The notes beneath the pieces were generated by a model. That model did no database searches. It had not been told where the DNA came from and saw nothing but the letters and a program-made list of their open reading frames with translations. The position numbers and the translations under genes were made by a program. Positions 37,566-46,303 of a stretch of DNA of 64,000 bases are shown here, in pieces. Source of the stretch: Actinomyces mediterranea (GTDB lineage Bacteria > Actinomycetota > Actinomycetes > Actinomycetales > Actinomycetaceae); the NCBI RefSeq assembly GCF_900155595.1, contig NZ_FTPB01000003.1:515990-579989 (forward strand). The letters run 5' to 3'. Each line of letters opens with the position of its first letter. The stretch's first letter is position 1.

Positions 37566-38812
37566 GGGGCCTCGCATCGCGGTGGCGCGCGCGCGCATCC
37601 CAGGGGGCGGATGCGCTGCGCGGGGCTGCGCGGACACTCGCCTCCCATCCGTTCGTGCACGCCGTCGTCCGTGTGGCGCGGATCATCACGCCCCTGGGAC
37701 GCGCCACCGCGGCACTGATGCTCGTCACGGCGGGGGTCGGCATCATCGCGAAGTGGCAGGAGATGCGGGCCGTCGCACTCTTCCTCGCCCTCAGCCTCGC
37801 ACTCGCCTCGCTGTGGTTGTTCTCGCGCCCCGCGTGGCGGGTTGAGCGCACCCTTCTCGAGCATCGGATCACGGTCGGTGACAGGGTCCTCGTCCATGTG
37901 AAGATCACCAATGCCGCACCGCGCCCCGCGCCCCCGACGATGATGCGGATGAGTGTCGGCACTCGCATCGTCTCCCTTATGGTGCCCCCGCTCGGACCGG
38001 GGGGCTCCCACGAGGAGGGTTTCGTGCTGCCCACCTACCGCCGCTCCATTGTCGTCCTCGGACCCGTGTGCTCCGTCGTCGGAGACCCCCTGGGGCTGGC
38101 GCGCATCGAGAAATCGTGGACCGGCCCCCTCGAGGTGTACATCCAGCCGCGCACCATCCGCCTGAACGCGCTGCTCAAGGGATTCATCAAAGATATCGAG
38201 GGACACATCACCCGGGACCTGTCGAGTTCGGACGTGTCCTTCCACGCGATTCGCGACTACGCGGTCGGAGACGACAGGCGCAACATCCACTGGCGCTCCA
38301 CCGCCCATTCGGGGTCGCTCATGGTGCGCCAATTCGAAGAGACCCGCCGCGCCAGCCTCATCGTCATCCTGTCGTCATCGCCCGGGGACTACACGACTGA
38401 GGAGGACTTTGAGACCGCGATTTCGGTCGCCTGCTCCCTGGCCCTCAAGGGCATGAGCGAGGGCACCTCGGTTCACCTCCTCGCAGGCGGCGAGGCGCTC
38501 CCGACGTCATCACCCATGAGTCTGCTCAACGCCTCATGTTCGCTCGACCTGCACGGGGACGACCCCGTCGACGTCCTCGTTCCCCGTGCACTCGCGGCCT
38601 TCCCCTCCTCCTCCGTCGTCGTCATCGTCACCGGTCAAGAGGTGCCGGATGAACGGCTCGCTCGGGCCCGTTCAGCACTCCCCCCGAGCATTGCGGCCCT
38701 CGCCATCGTCTGTGGACCCAACGGGCTGGTCAGGCGCCATATCCGTTCCACACCGCTGTTCGCCCTCTCTGCGCTCGAACAGCTCCCTCGCGCATTGGGG
38801 GCCCTCGACTGA
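37553..38812 (+). CDS. DUF58 domain membrane protein
   Basis: 419 residues. Two transmembrane helices at about 45-90 precede an extended beta region and the DUF58 hallmark RDYAVGDDRRNIHWRSTAHS, followed by a VWA-like Rossmann end (LIVILSSSPGDY, SSVVVIVTGQ). Start GTG 37553 lies inside moxR; the stop overlaps the next start by one base. Usual MoxR partner; no catalytic activity is established for the family. Confidence 0.88.
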   Translation: MGRLRGLASRWRARASQGADALRGAARTLASHPFVHAVVRVARIITPLGRATAALMLVTAGVGIIAKWQEMRAVALFLALSLALASLWLFSRPAWRVERTLLEHRITVGDRVLVHVKITNAAPRPAPPTMMRMSVGTRIVSLMVPPLGPGGSHEEGFVLPTYRRSIVVLGPVCSVVGDPLGLARIEKSWTGPLEVYIQPRTIRLNALLKGFIKDIEGHITRDLSSSDVSFHAIRDYAVGDDRRNIHWRSTAHSGSLMVRQFEETRRASLIVILSSSPGDYTTEEDFETAISVACSLALKGMSEGTSVHLLAGGEALPTSSPMSLLNASCSLDLHGDDPVDVLVPRALAAFPSSSVVVIVTGQEVPDERLARARSALPPSIAALAIVCGPNGLVRRHIRSTPLFALSALEQLPRALGALD

Positions 38813-40620
38813 TGACTCCACTGCGCCAGATCCGTTCCACTGCGTGGGACCTTCTTCTCCTCGGAGTGCTCCTCGCACTCGCCTCCACGCCCTTCCTCCC
38901 AGTATTCGGCGACTACACGGGTGTCGGCGCCGCCGCCTTCGGCATCGTCGCAGGGCTCGGCGCCGCCTGCGTCTCAGGGAGTCGATCGTGGGGGCCCGCC
39001 CCTACGACGGCCTTCGTCTTCGGCGTCCATCTCGCGGGGGGGACGATCCTCCTGACCCCCACTCTCGGCCTCGCGAGCGCCGCCCAGCACGCAGCGACGG
39101 GGACTGTGACGGTCTGGAAGGACTTCCTCACCGTCTCCCCACCGGTGTCGGCCTACGACGGGATGATGCTCCTGCCGTGGATGCTTTCCCTGATCGCCTC
39201 TGTGAGCGCCGGTCGGCTCCTCATCGCCTCGCGCCCCACGGCGGCGGGGGTCCCCTCGTTCGCGCTCCTCGCCTGTGCGATCCTGTGGGGCTCCTCCGCA
39301 TCGCGCTTCGCCCCCCTGACGGGGATCCTCCTCGGCGTCGGCACCCTCGTCCTGTGGTGGCGCGGCACAGCCCGGCGCGAACGGGCGAACCTCATCGGCT
39401 CCGCCCACGAGGACGTCCGGGCGAGTCGGAGCACCCGCGTCCGCACCGTGGCCGCCCTCACCGGCGTCCTCGCCGTCGCCGCCCTCGCCGCGCTCCCCGT
39501 GTCCATGACGCCCACCGCCGGACGGCAGGTCCTGCGCAGCGCCATGACTCCGCCGCTCAACCTCGCCGAATACGCCACCCCCTTGTCGCTCATGCGCCAT
39601 TTCGAGACGGACCTCGCCTCGACCCAGCTCATGCATGTGGACTCCCCCTCAGAGGATCTGCGCCTGCGCATTGCGACCATGGACTCTTACGACGGACGCA
39701 ATGCCCTGATCGGCGAGAACTCCGCCCGAGCGCGCTTCGAGCTCCTCGGGCCACGCTCACGGCTCCTCGAGGGGACCGCGCAGTCGAGTGTGACGGTCAC
39801 CATCGACGACTACGCCTTCCCCTGGATCCCCGCCGTCGTCTCCACTCATTCGCTCGACTACCGCTCGCCCCGCGGCGCGGACATCGGACAGGGCCTGTAT
39901 TACGATCCGGTGTCGGCGACCCTGCTCCTGCCCGCGGGAACCGCGTCCGGCGATGTCATCGCCGAGGCGGCGACCGTGGAGGGCGCGGCCTCCGACGCCG
40001 CTCTCTCCGCCTCTTCCATCGGAGACCCCTCCGACGGGACGATCACGAATATTCCGACGACGGTGTCGAATCTCGCTGCGAAGATCGTCGGCTCCGAATC
40101 GGATCCGCTGCGCCAGATCCGCGCCCTTCAGCAGGCCCTCAGGCTCAGCTACTACTCGGACGGCACGCAGTCGCCATCGCTGCCCGGACACGGTGCGGTG
40201 CGACTGTCGACAATGGTGAGGGCGGATGACCTCATCGGGGATGACGAGCAGTACGCCGTCCTCATGATGCTCATGTGCCACTCGTTGAAGATCCCCGCCC
40301 GCGTCGCGATGGGCTTCATCCCGTCGACTGACGGCGACGCCCGTGACGTCACCGGTGAGGACGTGCACGCCTGGGTCGAGATCCCCTTCACCGGCATCGG
40401 ATGGGTGCCCTTCGACGTTACCCCCGATCGCGATCAGATCCCCCAGCAGCAGACGACTCAGAAGGTGTCCAATCCGGAGCCTCAGGTCCTCCAGCCCCCT
40501 CTGCCGCCCCCCGACTCGGCGCGACTGCCCCCCTCCTCCCCAACCCACGACGCCCCCCGCACGGCACCCCATCACCCGGCGGTCCTACGAAAGCGAGGAC
40601 GACCCCCGCAAGGATGCTGA
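38812..40620 (+). CDS. Transglutaminase-fold membrane protein (TgpA-like), frame broken near 3' end
   Basis: 602 residues in this frame. Six or so helices cover about 10-235, then an exported region with a transglutaminase-like core. The catalytic-Cys position in GxCEQFA is Asp here (GDDEQYA, residues 476-482), while His (EDVHAWVE) and Asp (FDVTPD) of the triad remain. After a Pro-rich stretch the frame ends in a non-family tail (RKRGRPPQGC). The expected final helix and DUF4129 tail continue in the next frame to 41086. Three C6 runs at 40507-40512, 40528-40533 and 40553-40558 are candidate slippage sites. Confidence 0.8.
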   Translation: MTPLRQIRSTAWDLLLLGVLLALASTPFLPVFGDYTGVGAAAFGIVAGLGAACVSGSRSWGPAPTTAFVFGVHLAGGTILLTPTLGLASAAQHAATGTVTVWKDFLTVSPPVSAYDGMMLLPWMLSLIASVSAGRLLIASRPTAAGVPSFALLACAILWGSSASRFAPLTGILLGVGTLVLWWRGTARRERANLIGSAHEDVRASRSTRVRTVAALTGVLAVAALAALPVSMTPTAGRQVLRSAMTPPLNLAEYATPLSLMRHFETDLASTQLMHVDSPSEDLRLRIATMDSYDGRNALIGENSARARFELLGPRSRLLEGTAQSSVTVTIDDYAFPWIPAVVSTHSLDYRSPRGADIGQGLYYDPVSATLLLPAGTASGDVIAEAATVEGAASDAALSASSIGDPSDGTITNIPTTVSNLAAKIVGSESDPLRQIRALQQALRLSYYSDGTQSPSLPGHGAVRLSTMVRADDLIGDDEQYAVLMMLMCHSLKIPARVAMGFIPSTDGDARDVTGEDVHAWVEIPFTGIGWVPFDVTPDRDQIPQQQTTQKVSNPEPQVLQPPLPPPDSARLPPSSPTHDAPRTAPHHPAVLRKRGRPPQGC

Positions 40621-41086
40621 TGACCGGGCGTCGTCCGTCGCGTGGATCCTCGCCCTCGGAGGATCACTGATCCTCCTCCCTCCGACTCTCATCGTCGCCG
40701 CGAAGGCGTTGAGGCGATCAACTCGGCGTTCACTTCGTACCCGGGCGGAGCGGGCGCGAGCGGCGTGGGATGAGATCGTGGACCGCGCATTGGATTTCGG
40801 CCACCGCACGACCCCCGGGGCGACGCGACGCGAAATGGCCGCCCGACTCGACGAAGTGTTCCCCGGGGCGAGCCTCGCGCCCTTCGGAGACGCAGTCGAC
40901 AGGTGCGTCTTCTCCGATTCGGAGGTTTCCTCATACGGGGATCTGTGGGATTCTGTTGATGTCATCCTTCCCTCGATGTCCGTGGGGCGCCCCTGGTGGC
41001 AGCGCATCCGCGCCCGCGTGTCCCTTCGTTCGCTCCTGCACCCATCGGGGGTGCGGATTCGAGTCCACCCCAGGAGAAAGAACTGA
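40553..41086 (+). CDS. Displaced C-terminal part of the TgpA-like protein (DUF4129)
   Basis: Frame +1 relative to the preceding gene. It reads YESEDDPRKDADD, a transmembrane helix (WILALGGSLILLPPTLIVAA), then a cytoplasmic DUF4129-like tail with AWDEIVDRALDFGHRTTPG and TRREMAARLDEVFPG. No start codon with a ribosome site precedes the helix, so this is most simply the end of the same protein. Joined, the product would be about 758 residues, a normal length for the family. The cause could be a sequencing slip, a null mutation, phase variation or programmed shifting. The start coordinate is approximate. Confidence 0.7.
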   Translation, partial: PPARHPITRRSYESEDDPRKDADDRASSVAWILALGGSLILLPPTLIVAAKALRRSTRRSLRTRAERARAAWDEIVDRALDFGHRTTPGATRREMAARLDEVFPGASLAPFGDAVDRCVFSDSEVSSYGDLWDSVDVILPSMSVGRPWWQRIRARVSLRSLLHPSGVRIRVHPRRKN

Positions 41087-42414
41087 TGTCCGTGTCATCT
41101 TCCATCCCTTCGCGTTCCGGGCGCACGAAGAAGCACCTAGTGTTCCAGCCGGCGCCCGTGATGGCCCGATTCGTCGCCGCCCTCGTGGATCTTCTCCTCA
41201 TCGTCCTCTTCACCGGCGCCGTGTCGGGAGCGTGGGCAGTCGGGGTGGGTACGTCGCCCGTCCGCGCCGCAGTCGTCGCTGTTCTCGCGGCGATCGTCGT
41301 CCGTGAGGCGATTCTCGCCCGGGCGGGCATCACGCCCGGAATGGCGGTGATGCGCATCCGCATGGTCAACCGTTTCACCGGTGGACGCCCCGGGCTGCGG
41401 GCCCTCGTCCACTCGACGATCACTGCGGGCGTCACCTGTTTGAGCGTCGGCATCGGTGCGATCATCCTCTTCAGATCGATGCTCCGCGATGCCCATCGCG
41501 TCGGGTGGCACGATCACATGTCAGATATCCGTGTGATCTCCACGAGTGCATCGATCCCCCGAGCGGCTCAGCGTCCCGTCTCCCCCTCGCGTGCGGCCCC
41601 CCCGGCGGCAGCCCCCGCCTTCGATACGAGCACGTCAAGTCACCAGCGCGGCCAAGTCATCATCGACTCCGTTCCGTGGTCGAGGGCGCCCGTCCCCGTG
41701 GATCCACCGGCCGGGAACACGTGCCGTTCGTCGTCGATCGTCTCCCCTTCGTTCGCCGCGCCGCAGCCTGTCTTCGATTCCGCAGACCGTGATGATGTGC
41801 TGGTCGACGAGGTCGGCGCCCCGCAGGCGCCCGCAACCGACGGGGGCATCCCGTCGGCTCCGTCGGTTGATTCCACCGGTGAATTGCCCGTCATCGACAC
41901 CGATGCCGTCACGGAGACTCCCCCTGAGAAGATCGCCGATTCAGCGGGCGGAGAGCCCCCCCACGACCGGCCAGAGTCGCACTCCCCCGACGATGTTCTT
42001 CTCCCAGAGCCTGTGGAGGATCCGCGCACTGAGGTCTTCGAGATCTCTCATGAGGCGGCGATTCGACTCGCCGCAGCCGAGGGCAGTGGTGAGACTCCCA
42101 CGATCCGGCTGATCCCCCTGACGGGAGGAGAGCCCTTGACGATCTCGACTGTCACGGTGGTGGGTCGTCAGCCTGAGAACATCTCCGAGGTCGCGCAGGC
42201 GCAGTTGTGCGCGATCCACGACGATGCGAGATCCGTGTCGAAGACCCATGCGCTGCTTATCCCCGCAGAGACGAGCCTGTGGGTCATGGATCTGCATTCG
42301 ACGAACGGCACGTACATCACGATCAATGGCACGACGAAGCGCGTCGAGTCGATGCTCCCCGCCCCACAGGGGGCCGTCATCGCGATGGGCAGGGCCTCAT
42401 TCCGAGTCGAGTGA
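41086..42414 (+). CDS. RDD and FHA domain membrane protein
   Basis: 442 residues. The N-terminal RDD module (about 18-150) has three hydrophobic segments and the Arg/Asp pattern MARFVAALVDLLLIV. A long acidic/Pro/Ser linker (about 160-330) leads to a C-terminal FHA phosphothreonine-binding domain (about 336-442) with SVSKTHALLI and DLHSTNGTYI. The start overlaps the preceding stop by one base (TGATG) with AGGAG 9 nt upstream. Likely reads phosphorylation by the kinase encoded convergently. Confidence 0.88.
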   Translation: MSVSSSIPSRSGRTKKHLVFQPAPVMARFVAALVDLLLIVLFTGAVSGAWAVGVGTSPVRAAVVAVLAAIVVREAILARAGITPGMAVMRIRMVNRFTGGRPGLRALVHSTITAGVTCLSVGIGAIILFRSMLRDAHRVGWHDHMSDIRVISTSASIPRAAQRPVSPSRAAPPAAAPAFDTSTSSHQRGQVIIDSVPWSRAPVPVDPPAGNTCRSSSIVSPSFAAPQPVFDSADRDDVLVDEVGAPQAPATDGGIPSAPSVDSTGELPVIDTDAVTETPPEKIADSAGGEPPHDRPESHSPDDVLLPEPVEDPRTEVFEISHEAAIRLAAAEGSGETPTIRLIPLTGGEPLTISTVTVVGRQPENISEVAQAQLCAIHDDARSVSKTHALLIPAETSLWVMDLHSTNGTYITINGTTKRVESMLPAPQGAVIAMGRASFRVE

Positions 42415-42440
42415 CCGGAGAATAGGACGATAGCCGCACG

Positions 42441-43868
42441 CTACGGCGTGTCCGCGCAGATCGACACGCCCTTCGAGGAGCGTCCATCGCTCCTGACGGC
42501 GATGACTTCGATGCATGTGCGTCCCGGCCGCTTCCCGACGGTCACCGTCGGTTCGAACAGGGTCTGGAAGGTGGTGTTCGTTCCCGGAAGATCCTCCCGG
42601 TACAGATATTTCCCCTGCCAGTCATCATTCGGCGGGCTCCACGTGAATACGACGTCATCGCCCTCGATGCGCCCCCGGCCATCGCGCGGCTCCGCAATGG
42701 CGGTGCTCAGAGGGTCTGCGGGTTGGACGCCGCCCGGTGACAGATCATCGACAGTCTGGGATTGAGTCCACAAGAAGGTAGCGGCGATGACGATCACAGC
42801 GAGAATTGCGACGAGGACGCCCCACGCCCACGACGTCTTCTTCTTCACGGGTTGTTCGCCGACCGGTTCGGCTGCAACGGGATCGGGCTGAACCGGCTCG
42901 TCTTCGTCCTCGTCGATTCGTCTGAAGACTCCGACCCGCGTCGCCTCATCCGAGTCTTCCTCTTGCACGGGATCGGCGATGAGATCCGACTGAGTGGACG
43001 AGCGGAGAAGATCAACGGGGGTGACATTGACGCCCAACTCGACTTCGACCTGTTGAAGCGCCCTGGCGAATGCGAGTGCGCTCGGATATCTGTTCTCGGG
43101 GTTCTTCGACAAGGCGATTGTGAGGATGCGGAACAGCGACGGGGGGATGTCCTCGCGTTCGATCTGGGGAACGGGATTGTTGATGATCCGCCGGGACACC
43201 TCATAGATTCCATTCGGCCCGCCGGGGACTTCGAAGGGGGAATGGCCCGCCAGCATCGCGTACATGCTCGCCGCAAGCGAATAGATGTCGACGCCGGGGT
43301 GCGCACCGCCCGTCCCGGACAGCTGTTCCGGGGGCGCCCAGGGGATGCTCATGCCGCGCAGATCGGTGGAGGATCCCCTGCCCGTCATTGCAGAGATGCC
43401 GAAGTCGGACAGGACCGGACGGTGATAGACCGTCATCAGAATATTCGACGGTTTGATATCACGATGAATGATGCGGACCCTGTGTGCGGTCTCCACCGCA
43501 CCCGCAATCTGGATTGTCGTCGTCAGTGAGTCGATGATGCTCATCGGCCCCTGCGCGAGGATCGCGCCGAGGTGGGGAGGAGGGCAGTACTCGGTGACGA
43601 TGAAGGGGCGTCCGTCCTCTGTCACGCCCGCCTCATAGACGGACAGGATTGCGGGATGCGACGACAGCATCGCCATCCGGTTGGCCTCGGACTCAAAGGC
43701 CGCGGTCTCCTCTTCCCCCACGTCCCCGTCCATGACTTTGACGGCGACGTGACGGCGCGGCAGGTGCCGCTCGTACAAGTAGACGTGAGAGTACCCGCCG
43801 CTTCCGAGGTCCTTCAGGTAGGTGAACCCGGGAATGAGCGGCGGGCCGCTCACTCGCGGCTGGCTCAC
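42441..43868 (-). CDS. PASTA-less serine/threonine protein kinase, membrane-anchored
   Basis: 475 residues. Hanks-type kinase domain: Gly-loop GSGGYS (22-27), VAVKVMDGD with K44, HRDIKPSN (D137, N142), DFG (155-157), and an APPEQL activation-segment end. A transmembrane helix at about 348-370 leads to an external about 100-residue beta domain without PASTA repeats. Corresponds to Pkb2 of the PFNA cluster. Coupled by ATGA overlap to the upstream FHA gene. No PP2C phosphatase gene is present nearby. Confidence 0.93.
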   Translation of the reverse strand: MSQPRVSGPPLIPGFTYLKDLGSGGYSHVYLYERHLPRRHVAVKVMDGDVGEEETAAFESEANRMAMLSSHPAILSVYEAGVTEDGRPFIVTEYCPPPHLGAILAQGPMSIIDSLTTTIQIAGAVETAHRVRIIHRDIKPSNILMTVYHRPVLSDFGISAMTGRGSSTDLRGMSIPWAPPEQLSGTGGAHPGVDIYSLAASMYAMLAGHSPFEVPGGPNGIYEVSRRIINNPVPQIEREDIPPSLFRILTIALSKNPENRYPSALAFARALQQVEVELGVNVTPVDLLRSSTQSDLIADPVQEEDSDEATRVGVFRRIDEDEDEPVQPDPVAAEPVGEQPVKKKTSWAWGVLVAILAVIVIAATFLWTQSQTVDDLSPGGVQPADPLSTAIAEPRDGRGRIEGDDVVFTWSPPNDDWQGKYLYREDLPGTNTTFQTLFEPTVTVGKRPGRTCIEVIAVRSDGRSSKGVSICADTP

Positions 43869-44998
43869 GGAAGATCATCGAAGGACAACAGGACGTTGTC
43901 CCCGAGGTCGAGGACGTCGCCGGATCTCAGCAGCGTCGGATGCGTGTCGGACAGCCGCTTGGGAGCGACTCCCCGCCTGCGCAGGAAGGTTCCGTTATTC
44001 GTCTTGAGGTCCTGCGCGAGGACGGACCACCCCTCCAATGTGATGAGAACGTGATTGCGGGAGATCATGCGCTCCGGGCTGGGCACGCTGATGAGGCGGT
44101 GCGCTGTGATTCCGTCCTGCAGCGTCGGGGCCCGGCCGATGAGGAGCGGTTCGCTGAGCTCAGTCGTGTCTCCAGTGGATGATGTCATGCGTCCAAGCGT
44201 CGGCTGAGGGATCTTGACGACGGGCTGAGTGAGCCTTGCACCGCATTGACGGCACTCGATGCACGTCGTCGGATTGTCGTGCCCATCGGGGCAGCGGGCG
44301 GACAGAACCATCCCCTCGGTGTCGGTCTGTGATGAAGAGGGGGCATCGACGCGGGAGCGGATCTCCGCGAGGAGCTCATCGGGCAGCTCCGCCACGGTCC
44401 GTCCGTCATGATCCCCGGCGTCCGATCGGGGCGGCTCGGCGACGGGCGGCTTGGCGACGGGGGCCGTCCCATTCTTCCGGGCGGCGTCGGGGTCTGCGTC
44501 ATCCTCTTGCAGATCAGAGGACGCAGTGCCGCCCTCAACGGGCTCGTCGCCGATCCGCATGGACCCGACCTGCAGAATCGCATCCTTGGCGACGAAAACC
44601 GATGGTGCGGCTGGCTCCGGGCCCCTCACGATGAGGAATGCCGGCTCATGGATGGTGGTCTCCGACCACGTAGTGGCACCGTCGGAATCGACGGTCCGTC
44701 CGTCTGCCTCCACGATCGCGCTGCCGCGCACGGCGATACGGACGAACCCGTCTTCTTGATTGAGCACGACCGCAAAATCGCACAGGGACCGTATATCGCC
44801 CTCGTACGAGACAAGGATGGTGTTGAGCACCGCGGGAAGCGGAGTGTCGCCGTCCTCGTGGAGAAGGCTCCACAGCCTCTCCAACAGCAATGGTGAAACG
44901 CCGGGGGACATGAGGATGCGCCCCTTGGGCGTCACCACCGAAGACCAGTTGCCCGGCACCCACCGGGTCGTTTCCTCCAGTCGCGCAATCGATCCCAT
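43865..44998 (-). CDS. FHA domain protein with zinc-ribbon-like motif
   Basis: 377 residues. The N-terminal about 130 residues are of unknown fold; an acidic linker leads to a four-Cys zinc-ribbon-like stretch (CPDGHDNPTTC, CRQCG) and a C-terminal FHA domain with MISRNHVLI and LKTNNGTFL. ATG 44998 is chosen because GAGGAG lies 6 nt upstream; the frame is open to 45082. It overlaps the kinase start, so it is a probable substrate or adaptor of that kinase. Confidence 0.85.
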   Translation of the reverse strand: MGSIARLEETTRWVPGNWSSVVTPKGRILMSPGVSPLLLERLWSLLHEDGDTPLPAVLNTILVSYEGDIRSLCDFAVVLNQEDGFVRIAVRGSAIVEADGRTVDSDGATTWSETTIHEPAFLIVRGPEPAAPSVFVAKDAILQVGSMRIGDEPVEGGTASSDLQEDDADPDAARKNGTAPVAKPPVAEPPRSDAGDHDGRTVAELPDELLAEIRSRVDAPSSSQTDTEGMVLSARCPDGHDNPTTCIECRQCGARLTQPVVKIPQPTLGRMTSSTGDTTELSEPLLIGRAPTLQDGITAHRLISVPSPERMISRNHVLITLEGWSVLAQDLKTNNGTFLRRRGVAPKRLSDTHPTLLRSGDVLDLGDNVLLSFDDLP

Positions 44999-45263
44999 CA
45001 TGTACTCCTCAAGACAGTCGGTGAGCGATGAACCCGTGCAGCGATCACTCATGAACAACTCAGTAACCATAATAGTCAACACATATACTTATTATCGAAT
45101 CGACGACGCAGCAGTAGATCACCGTTCGCTCCGCCCTCGCACGACCTCCCTGAGAGCGTTGCGCATGCGTCTGCGAGTGCGCCTCCCGCACTCGCCTGCG
45201 TCGTTCGAACGACTCTACCCGCTGGATTATCATTCTCAGTGTCATGCGATAGGAGCACACCTG
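44999..45263. other. AT-rich divergent intergenic region
   Basis: About 265 bp between the FHA gene and a plus-strand unknown gene, AT-rich around 45055-45100 (TAACCATAATAGT..., ATACTTATTATC). It probably holds both promoters. No RNA gene seen. Confidence 0.4.
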
Positions 45264-45836
45264 TTGAAAATTGCAGTCGAGCCGGATCCCCACCGGTGGA
45301 TCACCGTGCCGAGATTCCCCCCGCCGGGTTGGGCGCGTAAAACGGCTGAGCTGTCGAGCGCCCTTGCCGGCGCGCCCGCCTCCAACGTCGACACCCTCGC
45401 CGAGCTCCTCTCGTCACTGGCCTCGACCCACGATGCGGCAAACTGTGTGCGACTCGTTCACATCGCCCCCGTTGACCCGTGCTTCATCGCCGACATCCGC
45501 TTGGAGGCGGCGATGGACGACGGCAGTCGGCCCGAGCGCCTCAAAACCCAAATCGCCCTTATCGAGTCCCTCCTGCCCAATGGGGCGGCCGCAGACGTTT
45601 CGAGTTTCCGCCCGCTGCCCGAAGCAGCGGGCCTGATCGCGCTGCGCAACCAGAGCCCGTATGCAGTGGCTGGCAGTGCCGTGCAGGGCGTCCTCGTCGT
45701 GCGCATGGGCACGAGCCTGCCGACCAGTCCCGTTGACACGGTAATGCGCCTATGGGGGGCTCCGTCCAATGTGGTCCGCAAATACCTGGACGACATCGGG
45801 GCGCTATTCTCAACGATCTCCCCGCTGCGCACATAA
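45264..45836 (+). CDS. Conserved-looking protein of unknown function
   Basis: 190 residues, soluble, no signal peptide or membrane helix. TTG 45264 has AGGAG 8 nt upstream, and the protein-like composition begins exactly there; the open frame further upstream is antisense to the FHA gene and is not coding. Notable stretches: WITVPRFPPPGW, RLVHIAPVDPCFIADIRL, GVLVVRMGTSLPTSP. I do not recognise a family. Its place beside the FHA/kinase pair suggests a role in the PFNA signalling group (inference). It converges with rimI, 5 bp apart. Confidence 0.65.
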   Translation: MKIAVEPDPHRWITVPRFPPPGWARKTAELSSALAGAPASNVDTLAELLSSLASTHDAANCVRLVHIAPVDPCFIADIRLEAAMDDGSRPERLKTQIALIESLLPNGAAADVSSFRPLPEAAGLIALRNQSPYAVAGSAVQGVLVVRMGTSLPTSPVDTVMRLWGAPSNVVRKYLDDIGALFSTISPLRT

Positions 45837-45841
45837 GACCC

Positions 45842-46303
45842 TCAGCCGAGTTCGGCGCGCATGAGCACCGCGTCCTCATTCGGGTTGCGGAAGTAGTTGC
45901 GGATGCGTCCGAGTTCCACGAATCCGGCGCCCTCGTAGAGCCTGCGCGCCGCCTCATTCGACTCGCGCACTTCGAGGAATACCCGTCGAGCGCCCCGCAG
46001 TTTCGCTTCGTTGGTGAGCGTGGCGAGAATCTGTGCGCCCGCTCCCCTTCCTCTGGCGGATTCGACGACTCCGATCGTCATGATGTCCGCATCGTCCCCC
46101 ACCGTCTTGACTCCCCCGTATCCGATGGGGTCGGAACCGTCTGCCTCGTCCTCGTATGCGAGGACGAAGTGGGACCACTCCGAGACGAGTTCCTCTCGGA
46201 TCATGGCGAGCGTCCACGCATCCTCGGGGAACAGCGCCTGTTCGAATCCCGCAAGCAGGAGCGCGTCATCGTCCGACGCGGCACGCACGACGATCGGAAT
46301 CAC
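45842..46303 (-). CDS. rimI: Ribosomal protein S18 alanine N-acetyltransferase
   Basis: 153-residue GNAT enzyme: ARGRGAGAQILATLTNEA forms the acetyl-CoA P-loop and RRVFLEVRESNEAARRLYEGAGF the C-terminal signature. Overlaps tsaB by ATGA, the classical tsaE-tsaB-rimI order. RimI of Actinomycetota may acetylate other N-termini as well. Confidence 0.92.
   Translation of the reverse strand: MIPIVVRAASDDDALLLAGFEQALFPEDAWTLAMIREELVSEWSHFVLAYEDEADGSDPIGYGGVKTVGDDADIMTIGVVESARGRGAGAQILATLTNEAKLRGARRVFLEVRESNEAARRLYEGAGFVELGRIRNYFRNPNEDAVLMRAELG

Noticed and set aside
41047-41071. tRNA T-arm-like sequence (GGATTCGAGTCC)
   Set aside because: It lies in coding sequence for the DUF4129 tail and no acceptor, D-arm or anticodon arm can be built around it.
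40553-41086. Independent second gene for the DUF4129 segment
   Set aside because: No start codon with a ribosome site precedes the transmembrane helix, and the joined product has the normal family length.
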